Shown: piece after piece, positions 1-10,918 of the stretch
Layout: every line of letters starts with the position of its first letter
Position numbering within the stretch: position 1 is the stretch's first letter
Assembly (NCBI GenBank): GCA_036245525.1
Contig: BTPG01000007.1
Coordinates: forward strand, 167,140,421-167,204,420
Reading direction: 5' to 3'
Source: Semisulcospira habei
Taxonomy: Eukaryota > Mollusca > Gastropoda > Semisulcospiridae
Length of the DNA stretch: 64,000 nucleotides
Position numbers and translations under genes: made by a program
The notes under the pieces: model-generated
What the model was told of the DNA's origin: nothing
Database searches by the model: none
The model's input: only the letters and a program-made list of their open reading frames with translations

Positions 1-840
1 AAAGTGACATAATTATACTACTCACAAATCAGGGCCGGATCCAGGATGAGGGGGGAAGGGGGTGCTTTGGTACTACAGCACGCCCCCCCCCCCCCCCCTC
101 CGCGGCTTAAAAAACATTCACTGCCAGTCCACAACGTGGTCCGAGAAGGAGGGGGTGTGCTTTAATGTTATTGCAGCACCCCCCCTAGAACAGTTTTGGT
201 TGTGGCGTTTTGATATATACTAGACCCTGGCAATAGAAAAAAATGTTGAGCCCCCCCCCCCCCCCCCCCCACCTCCCGCCTCGAAAACTGATTGATCCCA
301 CCCTGCAAGTAGTAAGGTATATTAACTTTTCAGCTTAAAAGTCCTAAGATTCGGTATAATCACGGGTATATCAGTGATTAGCCTACCATTTCATAACATT
401 GATGTGACATATATTGCTCACAAAAAATAAATGATGTATTACTTTTAGTTTGAATTATTAAAATGTCCCCAAAAGTTTAAACATTAATCAGACCAAAAAG
501 GTGACTGCAGTTTGCAGATGTAAGGTGTTTTCCGTCATTTTAGTAATTCAAGCTGTGAAATAATGACGTCCCTTACTTTTTGTGAGCACTATATGTCACA
601 CCAATGTTGAGAAATTGTAGGCCAATGGGATAGCTGATCACACATTGAGGCACCAGTTGCATCAGCACATTTAGCAGGTTAAATCCGGCCTTCCGGCAGG
701 TCTGAATGTGTGATGACGTGTAACTTTGGACCTCTCGACCTCGACCTCCAGCCAACTATGACAGTGGAGGACACAAGCTGATAATAATGGCGCCGTTATT
801 GGATACGATCGCTACTGTCTGTTCGATTGAACAGGCTGAC
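1..840. other. Non-coding, poly(C) tracts and a small inverted repeat
   Basis: No gene seen. It holds poly(C) runs (about 80-100 and 250-272) and an imperfect inverted repeat whose arms (about 371-428 and 577-636) share TTTTTGTGAGCA, TATATGTCACA and CAATGTT blocks around a roughly 150 bp spacer. It may be a decayed MITE. Short ORFs here have no recognisable content. Confidence 0.5.
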
Positions 841-986
841 AATGTATGCTGATATGGTGACTATATACCACGGTTCCAGCTCGGACCCCCACTGAGTAAA
901 TGCCTTGGGGAAAAACAAACAAACAAAAAAAAAAAAAAAACAACCACACACACACAAAAAAAAAAAAAAAAAAAGGAGACTGATAT

Positions 987-1053
987 GTAAGATTCATAGA
1001 TTCTCATAAGCCCCTGCGTCAGCAGAGGCTCATGAGAATATATGCCTCTTGCA
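987..1053. repeat. Family C hairpin, copy c1
   Basis: Left arm TCATAGATTCTCATAAG pairs with CTCATGAGAATATATG around a CCCCTGCGTCAGCAGAGG apex. It is a diverged copy and lacks the TTAA termini seen on complete family C elements. Confidence 0.7.
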
Positions 1054-1202
1054 GAAAATGATCCTTATCATTAATGTCCTCCTCTGCTCCTGAGAGGGCG
1101 AGGGTTCACGGCGTTCACAAGGCACGGTTCCCCCCACGGTTCAAGCTGGGGTAAATGCCTAAGCAAAAAAAAAAAAAAAAAAGAAAAGAAAACAGACTGG
1201 TT

Positions 1203-1713
1203 TGCAAGAGGCATAGATTCCCATGAGCCCCTGCTGACGCAATTCTGTCTCTCTGCTACAAATCCCTGAACAACTGCGCTCCTGCCTATCTCTCCAACTT
1301 ACTTCACCCCTACACACCTTCCCGCTCCCTCCGCTCTGCCTCTGACCCTCTCCGCCTCCACATCCCTCGCACCAAACTTAACACTTTCGGCCCCCGCTCC
1401 TTCTCCGTCTACGGTCCATCCACCTGGAACACTCTCCCACTCTCTCTCCGTCAGAAACACTCTCTCTCTCCTCCTTCCAGTCCGCCCTCAAAACTCACCT
1501 CTTTCAACAGTTTTAGCACTATATCACCACACTCCCCACCCCAAGCTGACCGTCGTAATGTATTCCACTGTTTGTGGTACGTGAGTCATTGTCTAAAGCG
1601 TGCGCATGCGTGCGCGAGTTGTGAGTGCGCGCTTAGAGTTATAATTATTATAAGATAAGCGCATTATAAATACCGTAATTATTATTATTAGTATTATCTA
1701 TGCCTCTTGCTGA
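1203..1713. repeat. Family C hairpin c2, split by a LINE
   Basis: Left arm GCAAGAGGCATAGATTCCC runs at 1204-1222. The matching right-arm end CTATGCCTCTTGC resumes near 1698-1712. Between them lies a 456 bp L2-like 3' fragment. About 15 bases of the right arm are missing at the junction. Confidence 0.7.
1241..1696 (+). mobile_element. L2/CR1-like LINE, 3' fragment (C-terminus, 3' UTR, (ATT)n tail)
   Basis: This encodes the last ~90 residues of a non-LTR reverse transcriptase, with recognisable pieces LSLCYKSLNNCAPAYLSNLL, TFGPRSFSVYGPSTWNTLPL and SLRQKHSL. The same C-terminus is at 27367-27960 (+) and 44150-44420 (-). It is followed by a ~120 bp 3' UTR (the GCGTGCGCATGCGTGCGCGAG block) and ends in GCGCATTATAAATACCGTAATT plus (ATT)n, the microsatellite type of 3' end known in the CR1/L2 group. 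A small length change near 1470 disrupts the reading frame close to the C-terminus. The fragment is severely 5'-truncated and inserted into the loop of a family C hairpin. No clear target-site duplication could be read because the tail is simple sequence. Confidence 0.85.
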
Positions 1714-1796
1714 AAATGATCCTTCTCATTAATGTCTTTCTCTGCTCCTCAGAGGGCGAGGGTTCACGGCGTTCACAAGGCATATAAGTGTAGGAA

Positions 1797-2482
1797 TTTG
1801 GGGTGAATAGTCTCGTCTTGCCGTTTGTCGTTTGGCAGACTTCCACCGTTGGTCAATGGGGGGTTACAGCGTGAAATCCAGACGTCATCACGACTAGCAC
1901 GATTATCACTATCTTCATATATTCATTATTTCCTACTATATCCGTTAGTCAATACCCCCATTATTATTATAATCATTATTCATCACAATGTTCATTATTT
2001 AGCGAATTTATTAGTTATTATTCACTATGCACTATATTTATTATTCACTATTATTAGGTCGACAAGAAAGTTATATGCCAATGAGCCCTTACAAACTGCA
2101 AATTGTTCGTTACTTCCGAAAAATCTCCGCGATTGTGGAAGACACTCGGGCAGTGTCGGCAGACAATCGCTGTTAAGGTTTGTACATCTCATTACAACGA
2201 TCTGCTCCATGGCGGGGTTTGATTGCTAAAATCCACCGGTATAATGGGTTATCAATGTTTTCTTGCTTGAACTAAGTCTCGCCTACCCTTCATTTCACGA
2301 TCCTTGCGAGAACTGAGGCACGCCCAACAGATGTTGCCTAGTGCTCCTTGCAAGTAACGGAAGAACTCTTCTGCGCACAGCGGAGAAAAAGAGCAGAAAA
2401 GTCTTTCGTTTCACGACCTTCATACTTCACGACTTAAGTCAGCCCTTCTGTCCATGATCATTATCAGACATTCTAAGAACAT
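1797..2482. other. Non-coding stretch
   Basis: AT-rich sequence with TTATTAT-type runs at 1960-2060. A 134-codon open frame at 1825-2229 shows compositionally simple residues (isoleucine runs from ATT repeats) and no domain, so I do not call it a gene. Confidence 0.6.
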
Positions 2483-2696
2483 TTGTCTCATTCTACCCCA
2501 GACACACCACAGCAAGATACAGATTGACCATGATAGTTCAAGGGTTATGCCAAAATAGCTTGGCGCCTATGGGCGCCAAGCTATTCTGGCATCACCCTTG
2601 AACTATCATGGTCGATCTGTGTCCTGCACTGTAACGCAGTCTTCAGAGGACGATTTCAAAATTTGGGGATTTCGGTCTTGGAGTAGAATGGGTTAT
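2483..2696 (+). mobile_element. Family A palindromic TTAA-type element, copy A1
   Basis: About 214 bp. The left end TTGTCTCATTCTACCCC is a slightly mutated TTAACTCATTCTACCCC; the right end is GAGTAGAATGGGTTAT. The core (2527-2615) is a long hairpin that passes TTCAAGGGTTATGCC and TAGCTTGGCGCC, turns at TATGG and returns. Complete siblings lie at 39023-39236 and 58713-58927. Confidence 0.8.
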
Positions 2697-2730
2697 AAAG
2701 GAGATACTGTGAATTATTATAAGTTATTTG

Positions 2731-2878
2731 TAGCAGGGGTTTGCTATAAGGACCCTTGTAGGCCTGAGGGAGGTCAAAGGAACCATTGTACCCCGAGGGC
2801 CGAAGGCCTTCGGGGTACAATGGTTCCTTTGACCTCCCTCAGGCCTACAAGGGTTCGTGAAGCAAACCCCTGCAACCA
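2731..2878. repeat. Family F terminal hairpin F1
   Basis: A near-perfect stem of ~70 bp: GTTTGCTATAAGGACCC, CTTGTAGGCCTGAGGGAGG, TCAAAGGAACCATTGTACCC, an apex with CGAAGGCCTTCGGGG, then the complement. It overlaps open frames on both strands that are artefacts of the palindrome. Confidence 0.85.
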
Positions 2879-3416
2879 ATAAAGTATTTGTTTTCATTCC
2901 TCCACTATTTTCGTAAAAGGAATCAAGCTGAAATCTTCTGACCTGGGTCACGCCAGACATGACTGACGTCAAAAGAATATAAAATGTATACATAATAGAC
3001 TTATGACGTAATATATAAGATCTTTAATGACGTTGCCGTCTGCATGACCAGCAGTATTGTCAGCAAATTGTCAGAGTAATGCAATGGAAGAGGTGAGTGA
3101 CTGTTTGCCTCAAACGACTTCAAAAGTTTCATAAAATAAGTTTCATAAAATAGTCGCTTAAGACGCTCATTTGCTTTCGGTTCCGCAAAGATTCTTTCTT
3201 TAGTGGTCTGTTACACACTATTGCTGCAAATGTGTGCTGCAAACACTGAAATCCAGCAGCGCGCCTATTATTTCGAACAACACTAAGTAACTTTTAAAAA
3301 TTTTTACTTTACAATGTTTTGGTGAACTTTTATAGATAAAAACTCGCATCCAACACGCGGCACACAGAGGGCTACAAGAAGTCCGCATTTGTCGCTACAA
3401 GCGTTTTTGTAGCGAG

Positions 3417-3540
3417 GTCACGTGGTACGGTTTGCGCTAAATGGATTGGTCGTGTGACGTAGGGATGAAAACAAAAACCTTTGTTTTCATCCCTACGTCA
3501 CACGACCAGTCCCTTTAGCGCAAACCGTACCATGTGACCG
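3417..3540. repeat. Central palindrome of the composite F element
   Basis: GTCACGTGGTACGGTTTGCG is complemented at 3515-3539, and GTGTGACGTAGGGATGAAAA by TTTTCATCCCTACGTCACAC. The turn is AACAAAAACCTTTGTT. This is the symmetry axis of the 1.29 kb foldback. Confidence 0.85.
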
Positions 3541-3825
3541 TGATACAAAAACCCTTGTAGCGACAAATGGCGGACTTCTTGTAGCCCTCATTGTGGCTCA
3601 TCTTGGATGCGAGTTTTGTTCTATAAAAGATCACCAAAACGTTCTAAAGTAAAAAGATTCCATAGTGTTGTTCGAAACAACACGCACACTCAGTACCGCT
3701 GGAGACGGGAACGTCATGAAATATTTTAAATTACGTCATCAGTCTATTATGTATAAATGTATATTCCTTTGACGTCAGTCATTTCTGGCGTGATCCTGTA
3801 CGAAAATTGTGGAGAAATGAAAACA

Positions 3826-3986
3826 AATACGTTTTTTGGTAGCAGGGGCTTGCTGCACGGATGCATGGACCCTTGTAGGCCTGATGGAGATGAAAGGAAC
3901 CATTGTACCCCGAAGGCCTTCGGGGTACAATGGTTCCTTTGACCTCCTTCAGGCCTACAAGGGTCCGTGTAGCAAACCCCTGTTAC
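3826..3986. repeat. Family F terminal hairpin F2
   Basis: Same stem as F1, with a 9-base insertion (ATGCATGGA region) in the left arm and otherwise continuous pairing through the GAAGGCCTTC apex at about 3911-3920. Confidence 0.85.
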
Positions 3987-4099
3987 CAATAACTTATATT
4001 ATCTGCGTAGAGTAGATCGCTCTATAATACACATATGGAGCCCAGCAAAAGACGAAATTTCTATATTCCGTCGTCTTTGGTAAACCTATTTCCTGCTTA

Positions 4100-4215
4100 G
4101 GAGTAAGGTCGACCATAGCAGTTCAAGGGTCGTGCCAGAATAGCTTGGCGCCTACAGGCGCCAAGCTATTCTGGCACCACCCTTGAACTGTCAACGGTCG
4201 TTCTGTCTCCTTTTG
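4100..4215. repeat. Family A hairpin core, copy A2 (ends decayed)
   Basis: GTCGACCATAGCAGTTCAAG starts the left arm and TAGCTTGGCGCC reaches the apex CTACAGG. The right arm returns to CTTGAACTGTCAACGGTCG. TTAA-type ends are not clear here. Confidence 0.75.
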
Positions 4216-4355
4216 TAGTCTGTCAGTGCTGAATTAAATTTGGCAGCTTGCAAGACGCTTAGTCATGGCAGCTTCAAGTTTTGTGACCTGTCTGCACAGT
4301 GACTTTGGTGGGGACGGACAGCTGCGTCAAGCATTTGCACCACTGTTCCTTCCGT

Positions 4356-4435
4356 TTAACTCATTCAAGACGTGCCGCCTCCGGATTCGCGGCTTAAGCC
4401 GCGCATCCGGAGGCAGCACGTCTCGAATGAGTTAA
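4356..4435. mobile_element. Family D palindromic element, copy D1
   Basis: An 80 bp element that is almost entirely stem, bounded by TTAA on both sides. The left arm TTAACTCATTCAAGACGTGC pairs with the right arm GCACGTCTCGAATGAGTTAA. The inner stem is CCGCCTCCGGAT around CGCGGCTTAAGCCGCG. Confidence 0.85.
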
Positions 4436-4462
4436 AGATGAACTGATTCGCCGTAAGCTGCG

Positions 4463-4526
4463 TCTGCAAGAGGCACTAAATCCTCATGAGTCCTTGCAAG
4501 GACTCATGAAAATATGTGCCACTTAC
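4463..4526. repeat. Family C hairpin, copy c3
   Basis: CTGCAAGAGGCACTAAATCC, then TCATGAGTCCTTGCAAGGACTCATGA at the apex, and the returning arm ends GTGCCACTTAC. Mismatches are confined to the outer stem. Confidence 0.7.
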
Positions 4527-4649
4527 CACAAAGGCTCTAAGCATCTATGCTTCGCCCAAAAAAAAATCTTAATGTCTGTTGCGACACAGTCTATAATGAA
4601 AATGTAGCCCTCTTGTGGGCAGGAACATGGGCAGGCTAGTTCGGGCTTT

Positions 4650-4731
4650 TTAACCCTTTGTGTGTCGGTAGCAGTTTGATTCCTGTAGGAAACGTCGCGA
4701 CTAAAACCGCTACCGACACGCAAAGGGTTAA
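4650..4731. mobile_element. Family E palindromic TTAA element, copy E1
   Basis: An 82 bp element with termini TTAACCCTTTGTGTGTCGG and CCGACACGCAAAGGGTTAA. The inner stem is only partly paired (GCAGTTTGATTCC versus GTCGCGACTAAAACCGC). The termini resemble piggyBac-superfamily ends (TTAA CCYTT...). Confidence 0.8.
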
Positions 4732-4773
4732 TGTGCACGGCGCGAATTTGATAACGGACGGCAATCTGGCGGT

Positions 4774-4853
4774 CTTTTTTTTTTTCGTGGGGGGCGGGGG
4801 AGGGGGAGGGGGAAGCGGGGGGGGTGGGGGTGGGGGCGGGGGAGGACAGGGAC
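4774..4853. repeat. G-rich tract
   Basis: A T-run followed by ~70 bases of G with single A, C or T interruptions. It has multiple GGGG runs, so G-quadruplex potential. Glycine/proline-rich open frames here are artefacts. Confidence 0.85.
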
Positions 4854-5363
4854 AGCTATTGCCAGTGGAATACGACCTTAACACTAATCAATTCAGGTGC
4901 ACTACAACTGTGTTCCTTTTATTTACCAGGACTATAGAACAAACCCTTCTTTTCACCTGGAGAGTCAAGACCAGCACAATTTATGTGTCTTTCATCTCTC
5001 CTCCGCACGCGTAGAAGGTCATTAGGAGTTATGCTTTTGATTGTATACGCACCCGTATTACTAGGATTAAGTACATGTAAACCCAAGGGAAAAACCCCTC
5101 CTGTAATTGTATATCTTTAATAACCCAGCGATGCGTGAAGCCCTGCCGCACATGTCATTTTACTCTTGCACATATTAAGTGACAATCGTGCTTCCTGAGC
5201 TCTTAAAGACACATATTTCACGTTTTCATTTAAGAGAAAAGAGAGTATCTTGCACATGCACACACTTTTTAGTAACGTTCGTAGTCTCCCTCGATTGCTG
5301 CGCTGATTTGCGCAGCAGTCAAGAGAGACAGCCATTGTGACCTTTTAGATGACGCGACAACGG

Positions 5364-5490
<127 letters not shown>

Positions 5491-5554
5491 TTTTAAAGAC
5501 GCATTTTTTTAACGTTTTTTTTGTTCCAGATTAACAAAAAAGACAATAATGCTT

Positions 5555-5756
5555 TTAACTCATTCTTGCCCGCGACACACTACAGCAAGATATGTCTCGA
5601 CCATGATAGTTCAAGGGTGGTGGCGGAATAGCTTGGCTAAGCTATTCTGCCACCACCCTTGAACTATCATGGTCGATCTGTCTCCTCAATTGAATGCAGT
5701 CCTCAGAGGATAACTAAAAAATGTAGGTATTTCGTACCACGGGCACAATGAGTTAA
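5555..5756 (+). mobile_element. Family A element, copy A3, with centre deleted
   Basis: A 202 bp element, TTAACTCATTC... to ...CAATGAGTTAA. The hairpin arms are intact out to the base, but the apex reads AGCTTGGCTAAGCT. The GCGCC...GGCGCCAAG centre found in other copies is missing, leaving a shorter, still tightly paired hairpin. Confidence 0.85.
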
Positions 5757-6800
5757 AACTAAGTGATGCCTGACTCCATTCGCCCCTTTCCTTGTGGCTG
5801 GCGCCATGAGGTAGTCGTACAAAATCAGTTACGTTGTGTACCTGTCATTTTCTACCTGAATAGCGGTGTCAGGTGACCTGACAACCGTGTTTCCTGAAAT
5901 CTTAAAGACACATATTTCACGTTTAAAAGTCCCTTCTATTTATAGATGGGACTTTTTAGGACGGGCTTCGGATGGGACGAATTTAATAGCATGTCCATGG
6001 TGTCAAAGGCGGGCAGGCTAAACCTCTAACAACTGAAGTAACAAGATAAAAATTACGCTAACCTCGCTGCTGAACGTACATTTGGCGCGAAGCGCCGTAT
6101 ATGCGTATGTATGTGTGTATGTATGTATGTATGTATGTGTGTATGTATGTATGTATGTATGTATGTTTGTGCGTATATATGTGAACAAGAGAATCTCCGA
6201 TATTTCTGTACACACAAGCTTGAAACTTGGCGAAATACTTTCTTAAGTGAGCCTCCGAGCATATTGTAATTGAATGTCTCATTGCAGATAAAAAAAAACA
6301 ACCGTTTATAAGAAGTCGGCTGACCCAGATTAGAGTCCGTAATTTTTGTCATATTTACTTTTGCATATAGCTAGTTTGGATAAAGTCTTTGGATGAGTTC
6401 GTTAGCCAGCTTTGTATCCTTTCAACTTCTTTAGTAAAAAATAATTCTTTTCAGAAAAAAATTAAAACACACACAAAAAAAAACTTTACTTCTAGAGAAA
6501 GTCAGACAGTGACGGTGACGTAAAAGAGGCAACTCCGTCACCACACAGACACTGACATAATACTCTAAATATGACGTCATTCTGTGTCGCGCGCGCGACT
6601 CTCTCTCTCTCTTCCCTCATCATTGCTCCCCGTCCCCCAACACACCCGTAGGCGTTGGTCATTCATATAATTATTATTGTAATGTAATTGTTGTGTTTGT
6701 CTGCAGATGTAGCAACGGCAGATTTGAAAAATGGCATTGCCTCTGGCAATGGTTAATATCTTTACCGTTGTAAAATAAAGATTCATTGGTTCATTCATTG
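5757..6800. other. Non-coding stretch with (TATG)n array
   Basis: A TATG/TGTG array runs at about 6098-6180. Its translations (HTYIHTYIHT) are artefacts on both strands. Nothing else is recognisable apart from short A- and CT-rich runs. Confidence 0.6.
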
Positions 6801-6949
<149 letters not shown>

Positions 6950-6956
6950 CATGCGC

Positions 6957-7031
6957 GCATCTCCAGGAGGAATAGATCTTCATGCGCCCTCCGGGTGCAT
7001 GAGGATCTATGCCTCTTGGAGATGTTTGGAG
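6957..7031. repeat. Family C hairpin, short-apex subtype, c4
   Basis: The arm CATCTCCAGGAGGAATAGAT pairs with ATCTATGCCTCTTGGAGATG. The apex is GCGCCCTCCGGGTGC. The flanking CTCCA/TGGAG bases link it to the copy at 56105-56177 rather than to the common AGCAAGAGG subtype. Confidence 0.75.
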
Positions 7032-7143
7032 CGCGCGCGCGCGCACACACACTGAACACGCACACACACATCGACGCGCTTTCAGAAGAGCATGCATGTA
7101 GCTACTAGGTAAAGTCAACCTGCTTTCACACAAATTATAGCAA

Positions 7144-7248
7144 GAATAATAATAATAATAATAATTACGGTATTTATAATGCGCTTATCTTATAATAATT
7201 ATAACTCTAAGCGCGCACTCACAACTCGCACACGCATGCGCACGCTTT
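7144..7248 (-). mobile_element. L2-like LINE 3' end only, minus strand
   Basis: (AAT)n, then TTACGGTATTTATAATGCGC, then the GCGCACTCACAACTCGCACA block: the 3' ~100 bp of the same LINE seen at 43980-44090. No coding sequence remains. It ends two bases before the outer edge of the large inverted arm at 7250. Confidence 0.85.
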
Positions 7249-7249
7249 A

Positions 7250-9640
7250 TAGTCTAGCAGATGCCCTTCACAGTCGATCAGCCGTTTACGAGATAGTTGA
7301 TTTTCTTCAGAGTAACAAAGGTTTAGGTATATCAAAATGAAGTGTGGGATGAATACATTACCCCCCATGTCAAAATTGTGCCGCCGGAGGATGGAGACAT
7401 TTTTCTGTAGCTACGTTTGTACCAACGTTACCGACAGACGATTTTCCGCCATTTGCAGTTTTATTTTGGGGGACCAGCTGTTTACGCTATCCACATTAGA
7501 AACGTTGCTTCAATAAATTAGACCGCCTGGAGTCACAGTTGAATATAAAATAATATTGTTAGCACTCTCTTGGAGATAACTCACAATAAATTACTGAAAA
7601 TAATTTGTACTTTGCGGAAAACAATATGTGCTAATGCATTCCACTAATTAGCGCTCCTATCTGTTTACACTCGGCTTTCTTCGCAAGTGGCCCCGGTGGC
7701 GCAGTGAACAGTAACGTGTGGTCTGGAGCTAACGGCACGCATAATTATCCTCTCAAAACAATGTGATTAATTTGTTTTATGTAATGTTTCGAGGGAAATA
7801 TGATCAGTACTAGTCAAAATAGTGATAATGTCGCTGATATTTGATATACACAGGATATTCCGACTCAAAATGTTGTTGACCATCATACCGCCCATACATG
7901 TATCTGAGTCCCAAAGCAATATCCCATACGAAACGTATACGGATGCACATTAATCATCAATGGCTGGCAATATAAATGAAGGTAGCTGCACATCCATACT
8001 TCTGCCAGGCTAATTCTTGCCTTTCACTGTCGCTCCTAAATTACATTGTCATAATGCGTTTACCTAACAAGCTGATTTATTTTCGCAAAACGGAGAGAAG
8101 TACACCCCATGCACATAATTACTAAATTCATGGCAAAGGGCTTATTACATATTGATTCTTGACAGTACAGCCTTGATGTGCAGTTGCGCGGGGAGGGGGG
8201 GGGGGATAAGAGCACAGGGTGGGGGGGGGGGGGGCGTAGGGGGGGGAGGGAGGGTTCAACGTACTGCATAATGTACTCTCATATTATTTCTTCACAAAAA
8301 TCAACCATAATAATCAAAATCTTCAGATTTTTTTTTTCTCCAAGAATATTGTGATCACCACATAAAAATACAATTCATTTTTTGTGTTTGTCAACACATA
8401 TTCCCGCATTTGTTTTGCAAAGATATTGAGATTAAGAGATATTCCGGCACCCCCTTTCGTTTCATTGGGCCCCCTCCTCCCTGGTGGCACAGACCCACGT
8501 TTATATCAGCTAATGCGCTAAACACTCAATAAACTGCCTACTGGTCCAAAGTGTTGTGATTGTAAAGGACTCAAGCAGATGGCTAAAGCCGGTGCAACAT
8601 GTTGCATGCTGTGAAAGAGAGAGTACCGCATCACTTGGTTTTAACTGTTATGGCTGAACAAAGTTTTGGAACTTGCACTGGTAAGCTACGTTGTGATGTA
8701 TGGTCACTGCCATGCAGTCTCTCAGTGCAGTGATCACTGATGGTACAGTCTAATGGTGCAGTACACTATGCATTGAGAATATACAGCACAATGTGAACAC
8801 GCTTGAAAGTTAATGCAATGCTTTGTTTAAAATTAAACCCTATTTCACCAGCAAAGCTGCACAAAAGAGGAACTGGATTTTGCTGCTGCGTAATTTGCAG
8901 TTTGTCTGCATATTGACATTTGAAGTTCGCTGCAAGCATTCTCAGCAGCTGACACTAGCATTGAACTCATATATATAAGGCTTAAACAAGAAAGAAAACG
9001 GGGAAGGGTTTCACTGAGATGATTTAATAATTCGCTCAATCTAGTGATTCTAGTGATCAATCAACGAGATATGTTTTATGAGGAATATCTAGTTTTAGGG
9101 CAGGGTGGATAGGTGGGGGTGGGGGTGGGGGTGGGGTGGTGGTGGTTGGGGATCTACGTACTGCATAATGTACACATACTATTTCTTTCACTGTTTCCAT
9201 CAGCCGCTCATTGTGATCAATGAGTTTTTATGTTTTATTTGAATGAGTTACAAAATACATGTACTTGCTGCTGTTTTCTTATTTTCTTACTGGCTTGGTC
9301 ATTTCGCTTGAAGAGTTTACAGCCCCAGACTTAAGCCTGTCCAGCCTAACACACATGGAGGTTGACTGTATCATTGATATGTGTGGGTACGTTTTGTTTG
9401 AGATGTCAGTTGTGGCATCATCTTTAAGTTTGGTGCCCTTGTACATGTAGCCACAGAAATGATGGCTTTGTGCATTTGGCCACTGGTGCTGCTTAAAAAG
9501 GTGCCATTTACAGAACTAATGCTTGCATATGCATATTAGTTCTATTATTGTTATGAGGTGTGGCCTCATCTCTATGGTTTGGTGCCTCTGTGCATGAGGC
9601 CAACAGTACTGTTTATAGAACTGATGGCTGTATGTGCAGT
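7250..9640 (+). repeat. Large mosaic inverted repeat, arm 1
   Basis: Matches arm 2 (29283-31530) mostly in reverse complement. The outer edge TAGTCTAGCAGATGCCC is exactly complemented at 31514-31530 and similarity stops at both edges. Modules in order: P 7250-7620, Q 7622-7707, R 7708-8032, S 8033-8500, T 8530-9640. P, R and T are inverted in arm 2, while Q and S appear there in the same orientation as here. It includes poly(G) tracts at 8190-8250 and 9110-9150. No coding potential is recognised; short frames are unsupported. Confidence 0.8.
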
Positions 9641-10418
9641 GTGTATTAACAGTATAAATGAGATTTGTAGGTGATCTGATAAAATACAGGCAGTCAATCC
9701 AAGCCACTTTCTTAACCTCAAGTTTCTATATAGTTTTTACAGTCCACTAATGCCCATCAGTATACATTTGTACATGTCTTGTGGTGGATATTCTGCGGTT
9801 TTGTGTGTTTATTTGGGGTGGGGCTGGAAGCGGGCGGTATGGCACCTATTACCATGTATGTGTATGTTCTCATGTTGTATGCTGATGTGTATTTACAAAA
9901 CCTACATTACAAACAAACAAAAATAAATAAATAAATTAAATGAATAATTAATTTTAAAAAATTTAAAACGAAGTCAAAGATACCTGAGACATGTAAATGC
10001 TAAGTAAAGGATAGATTATGAGCACGCACAGATGAGCATGTCTTTTGGTGGATTTTCTGCTGTTTTGTGTGTGTATGTGGTGTGGGTTTGGGAGCGGGCG
10101 CCGGGTACCTATTACCATATATGTGTACATGTATGTTCTCATATTGTATGCTGATGTGTATGTGCATCACATCACACACAAATAAATAAATAATAAATTA
10201 AATAATAAATAAATAAAATAAGTCAGAAATACCTGGGACATATGAATATGCATGATAAGTAAAGGATAGATTATGAACATGCACAGATATATGCATATTG
10301 AAAACAAATTTCTTTTTCGATCTCTCCTTTGTGGCCACCACCATACCACTAGTGGTAATGTGCATCAAGGAATTCCTTCCACCCATAATTAAAAGCATAA
10401 ATAAATAAATAATATGTA
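9641..10418. repeat. Tandem duplication of a ~260 bp unit
   Basis: 9772-10033 and 10034-10292 are two diverged copies: CATGTCTT-TGGTGGAT-TTCTGC, a GGAAGCGGGCG-like block, CCTATTACCAT, TGTATGCTGATGTGTAT, an AAATAAATAAAT run and GTAAAGGATAGATTATGA. No gene seen. Confidence 0.75.
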
Positions 10419-10918
10419 NNNNNNNNNNNNNNNNNNNNNNNNNNNNNNNNNNNNNNNNNNNNNNNNNNNNNNNNNNNNNNNNNNNNNNNNNNNNNNNNNN
10501 NNNNNNNNNNNNNNNNNNNNNNNNNNNNNNNNNNNNNNNNNNNNNNNNNNNNNNNNNNNNNNNNNNNNNNNNNNNNNNNNNNNNNNNNNNNNNNNNNNNN
10601 NNNNNNNNNNNNNNNNNNNNNNNNNNNNNNNNNNNNNNNNNNNNNNNNNNNNNNNNNNNNNNNNNNNNNNNNNNNNNNNNNNNNNNNNNNNNNNNNNNNN
10701 NNNNNNNNNNNNNNNNNNNNNNNNNNNNNNNNNNNNNNNNNNNNNNNNNNNNNNNNNNNNNNNNNNNNNNNNNNNNNNNNNNNNNNNNNNNNNNNNNNNN
10801 NNNNNNNNNNNNNNNNNNNNNNNNNNNNNNNNNNNNNNNNNNNNNNNNNNNNNNNNNNNNNNNNNNNNNNNNNNNNNNNNNNNNNNNNNNNNNNNNNNNN
10901 NNNNNNNNNNNNNNNNNN
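10419..10918. other. Assembly gap, 500 N
   Basis: Exactly 500 undetermined bases. The round length suggests a placeholder. Any open frame crossing it is meaningless. Confidence 0.98.

Larger units (their letters stand above)
841..1795 (+). repeat. Two tandem ~270 bp units, each with a family C hairpin
   Basis: The stretch from CCACGGTTC to GGCGTTCACAAGGCA occurs twice, at about 868-1120 and 1132-1790. Each unit has a GTAAATGCC block, an A-rich run, a family C hairpin and a GAGGGCGAGGGTTCACGGCG tail. The second unit is longer only because an L2-like LINE fragment (1241-1696) is inserted in its hairpin. Confidence 0.75.
2711..3999. mobile_element. Composite foldback element, family F (two arms, three nested hairpins)
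   Basis: A 1.29 kb inverted repeat. Each outer end is itself a ~150 bp hairpin (2731-2878 and 3826-3986). The arms then run inward through shared blocks (GACTGACGTCA, TCGAACAACAC, AACTCGCATCCAA, ACAAGAAGTCCGC) to a central palindrome at 3417-3540. The left arm holds about 210 bp (3050-3265) that the right arm lacks. Termini read TAAGTTATTGGTA...ACCAATAACTTA. Single-arm versions lie at 13177-13715 and 56945-57425. No coding capacity is seen, so it is presumably non-autonomous. Confidence 0.85.

Noticed and set aside
1825..2229. 134-codon open frame as a host gene
   Set aside because: Residue composition follows ATT/TTA repeats, no domain or splice context, and a competing frame on the other strand.
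4356..4435. Family D as a transcription terminator
   Set aside because: Stem-loops look like bacterial terminators, but there is no U-tract, no upstream gene and the context is eukaryotic repeats.
7686..7706. tRNA-like SINE head (GGTGGCGCAGTG)
   Set aside because: It resembles an A-box region but no B-box or SINE tail follows at a proper distance, and the second copy (30331) is more diverged.
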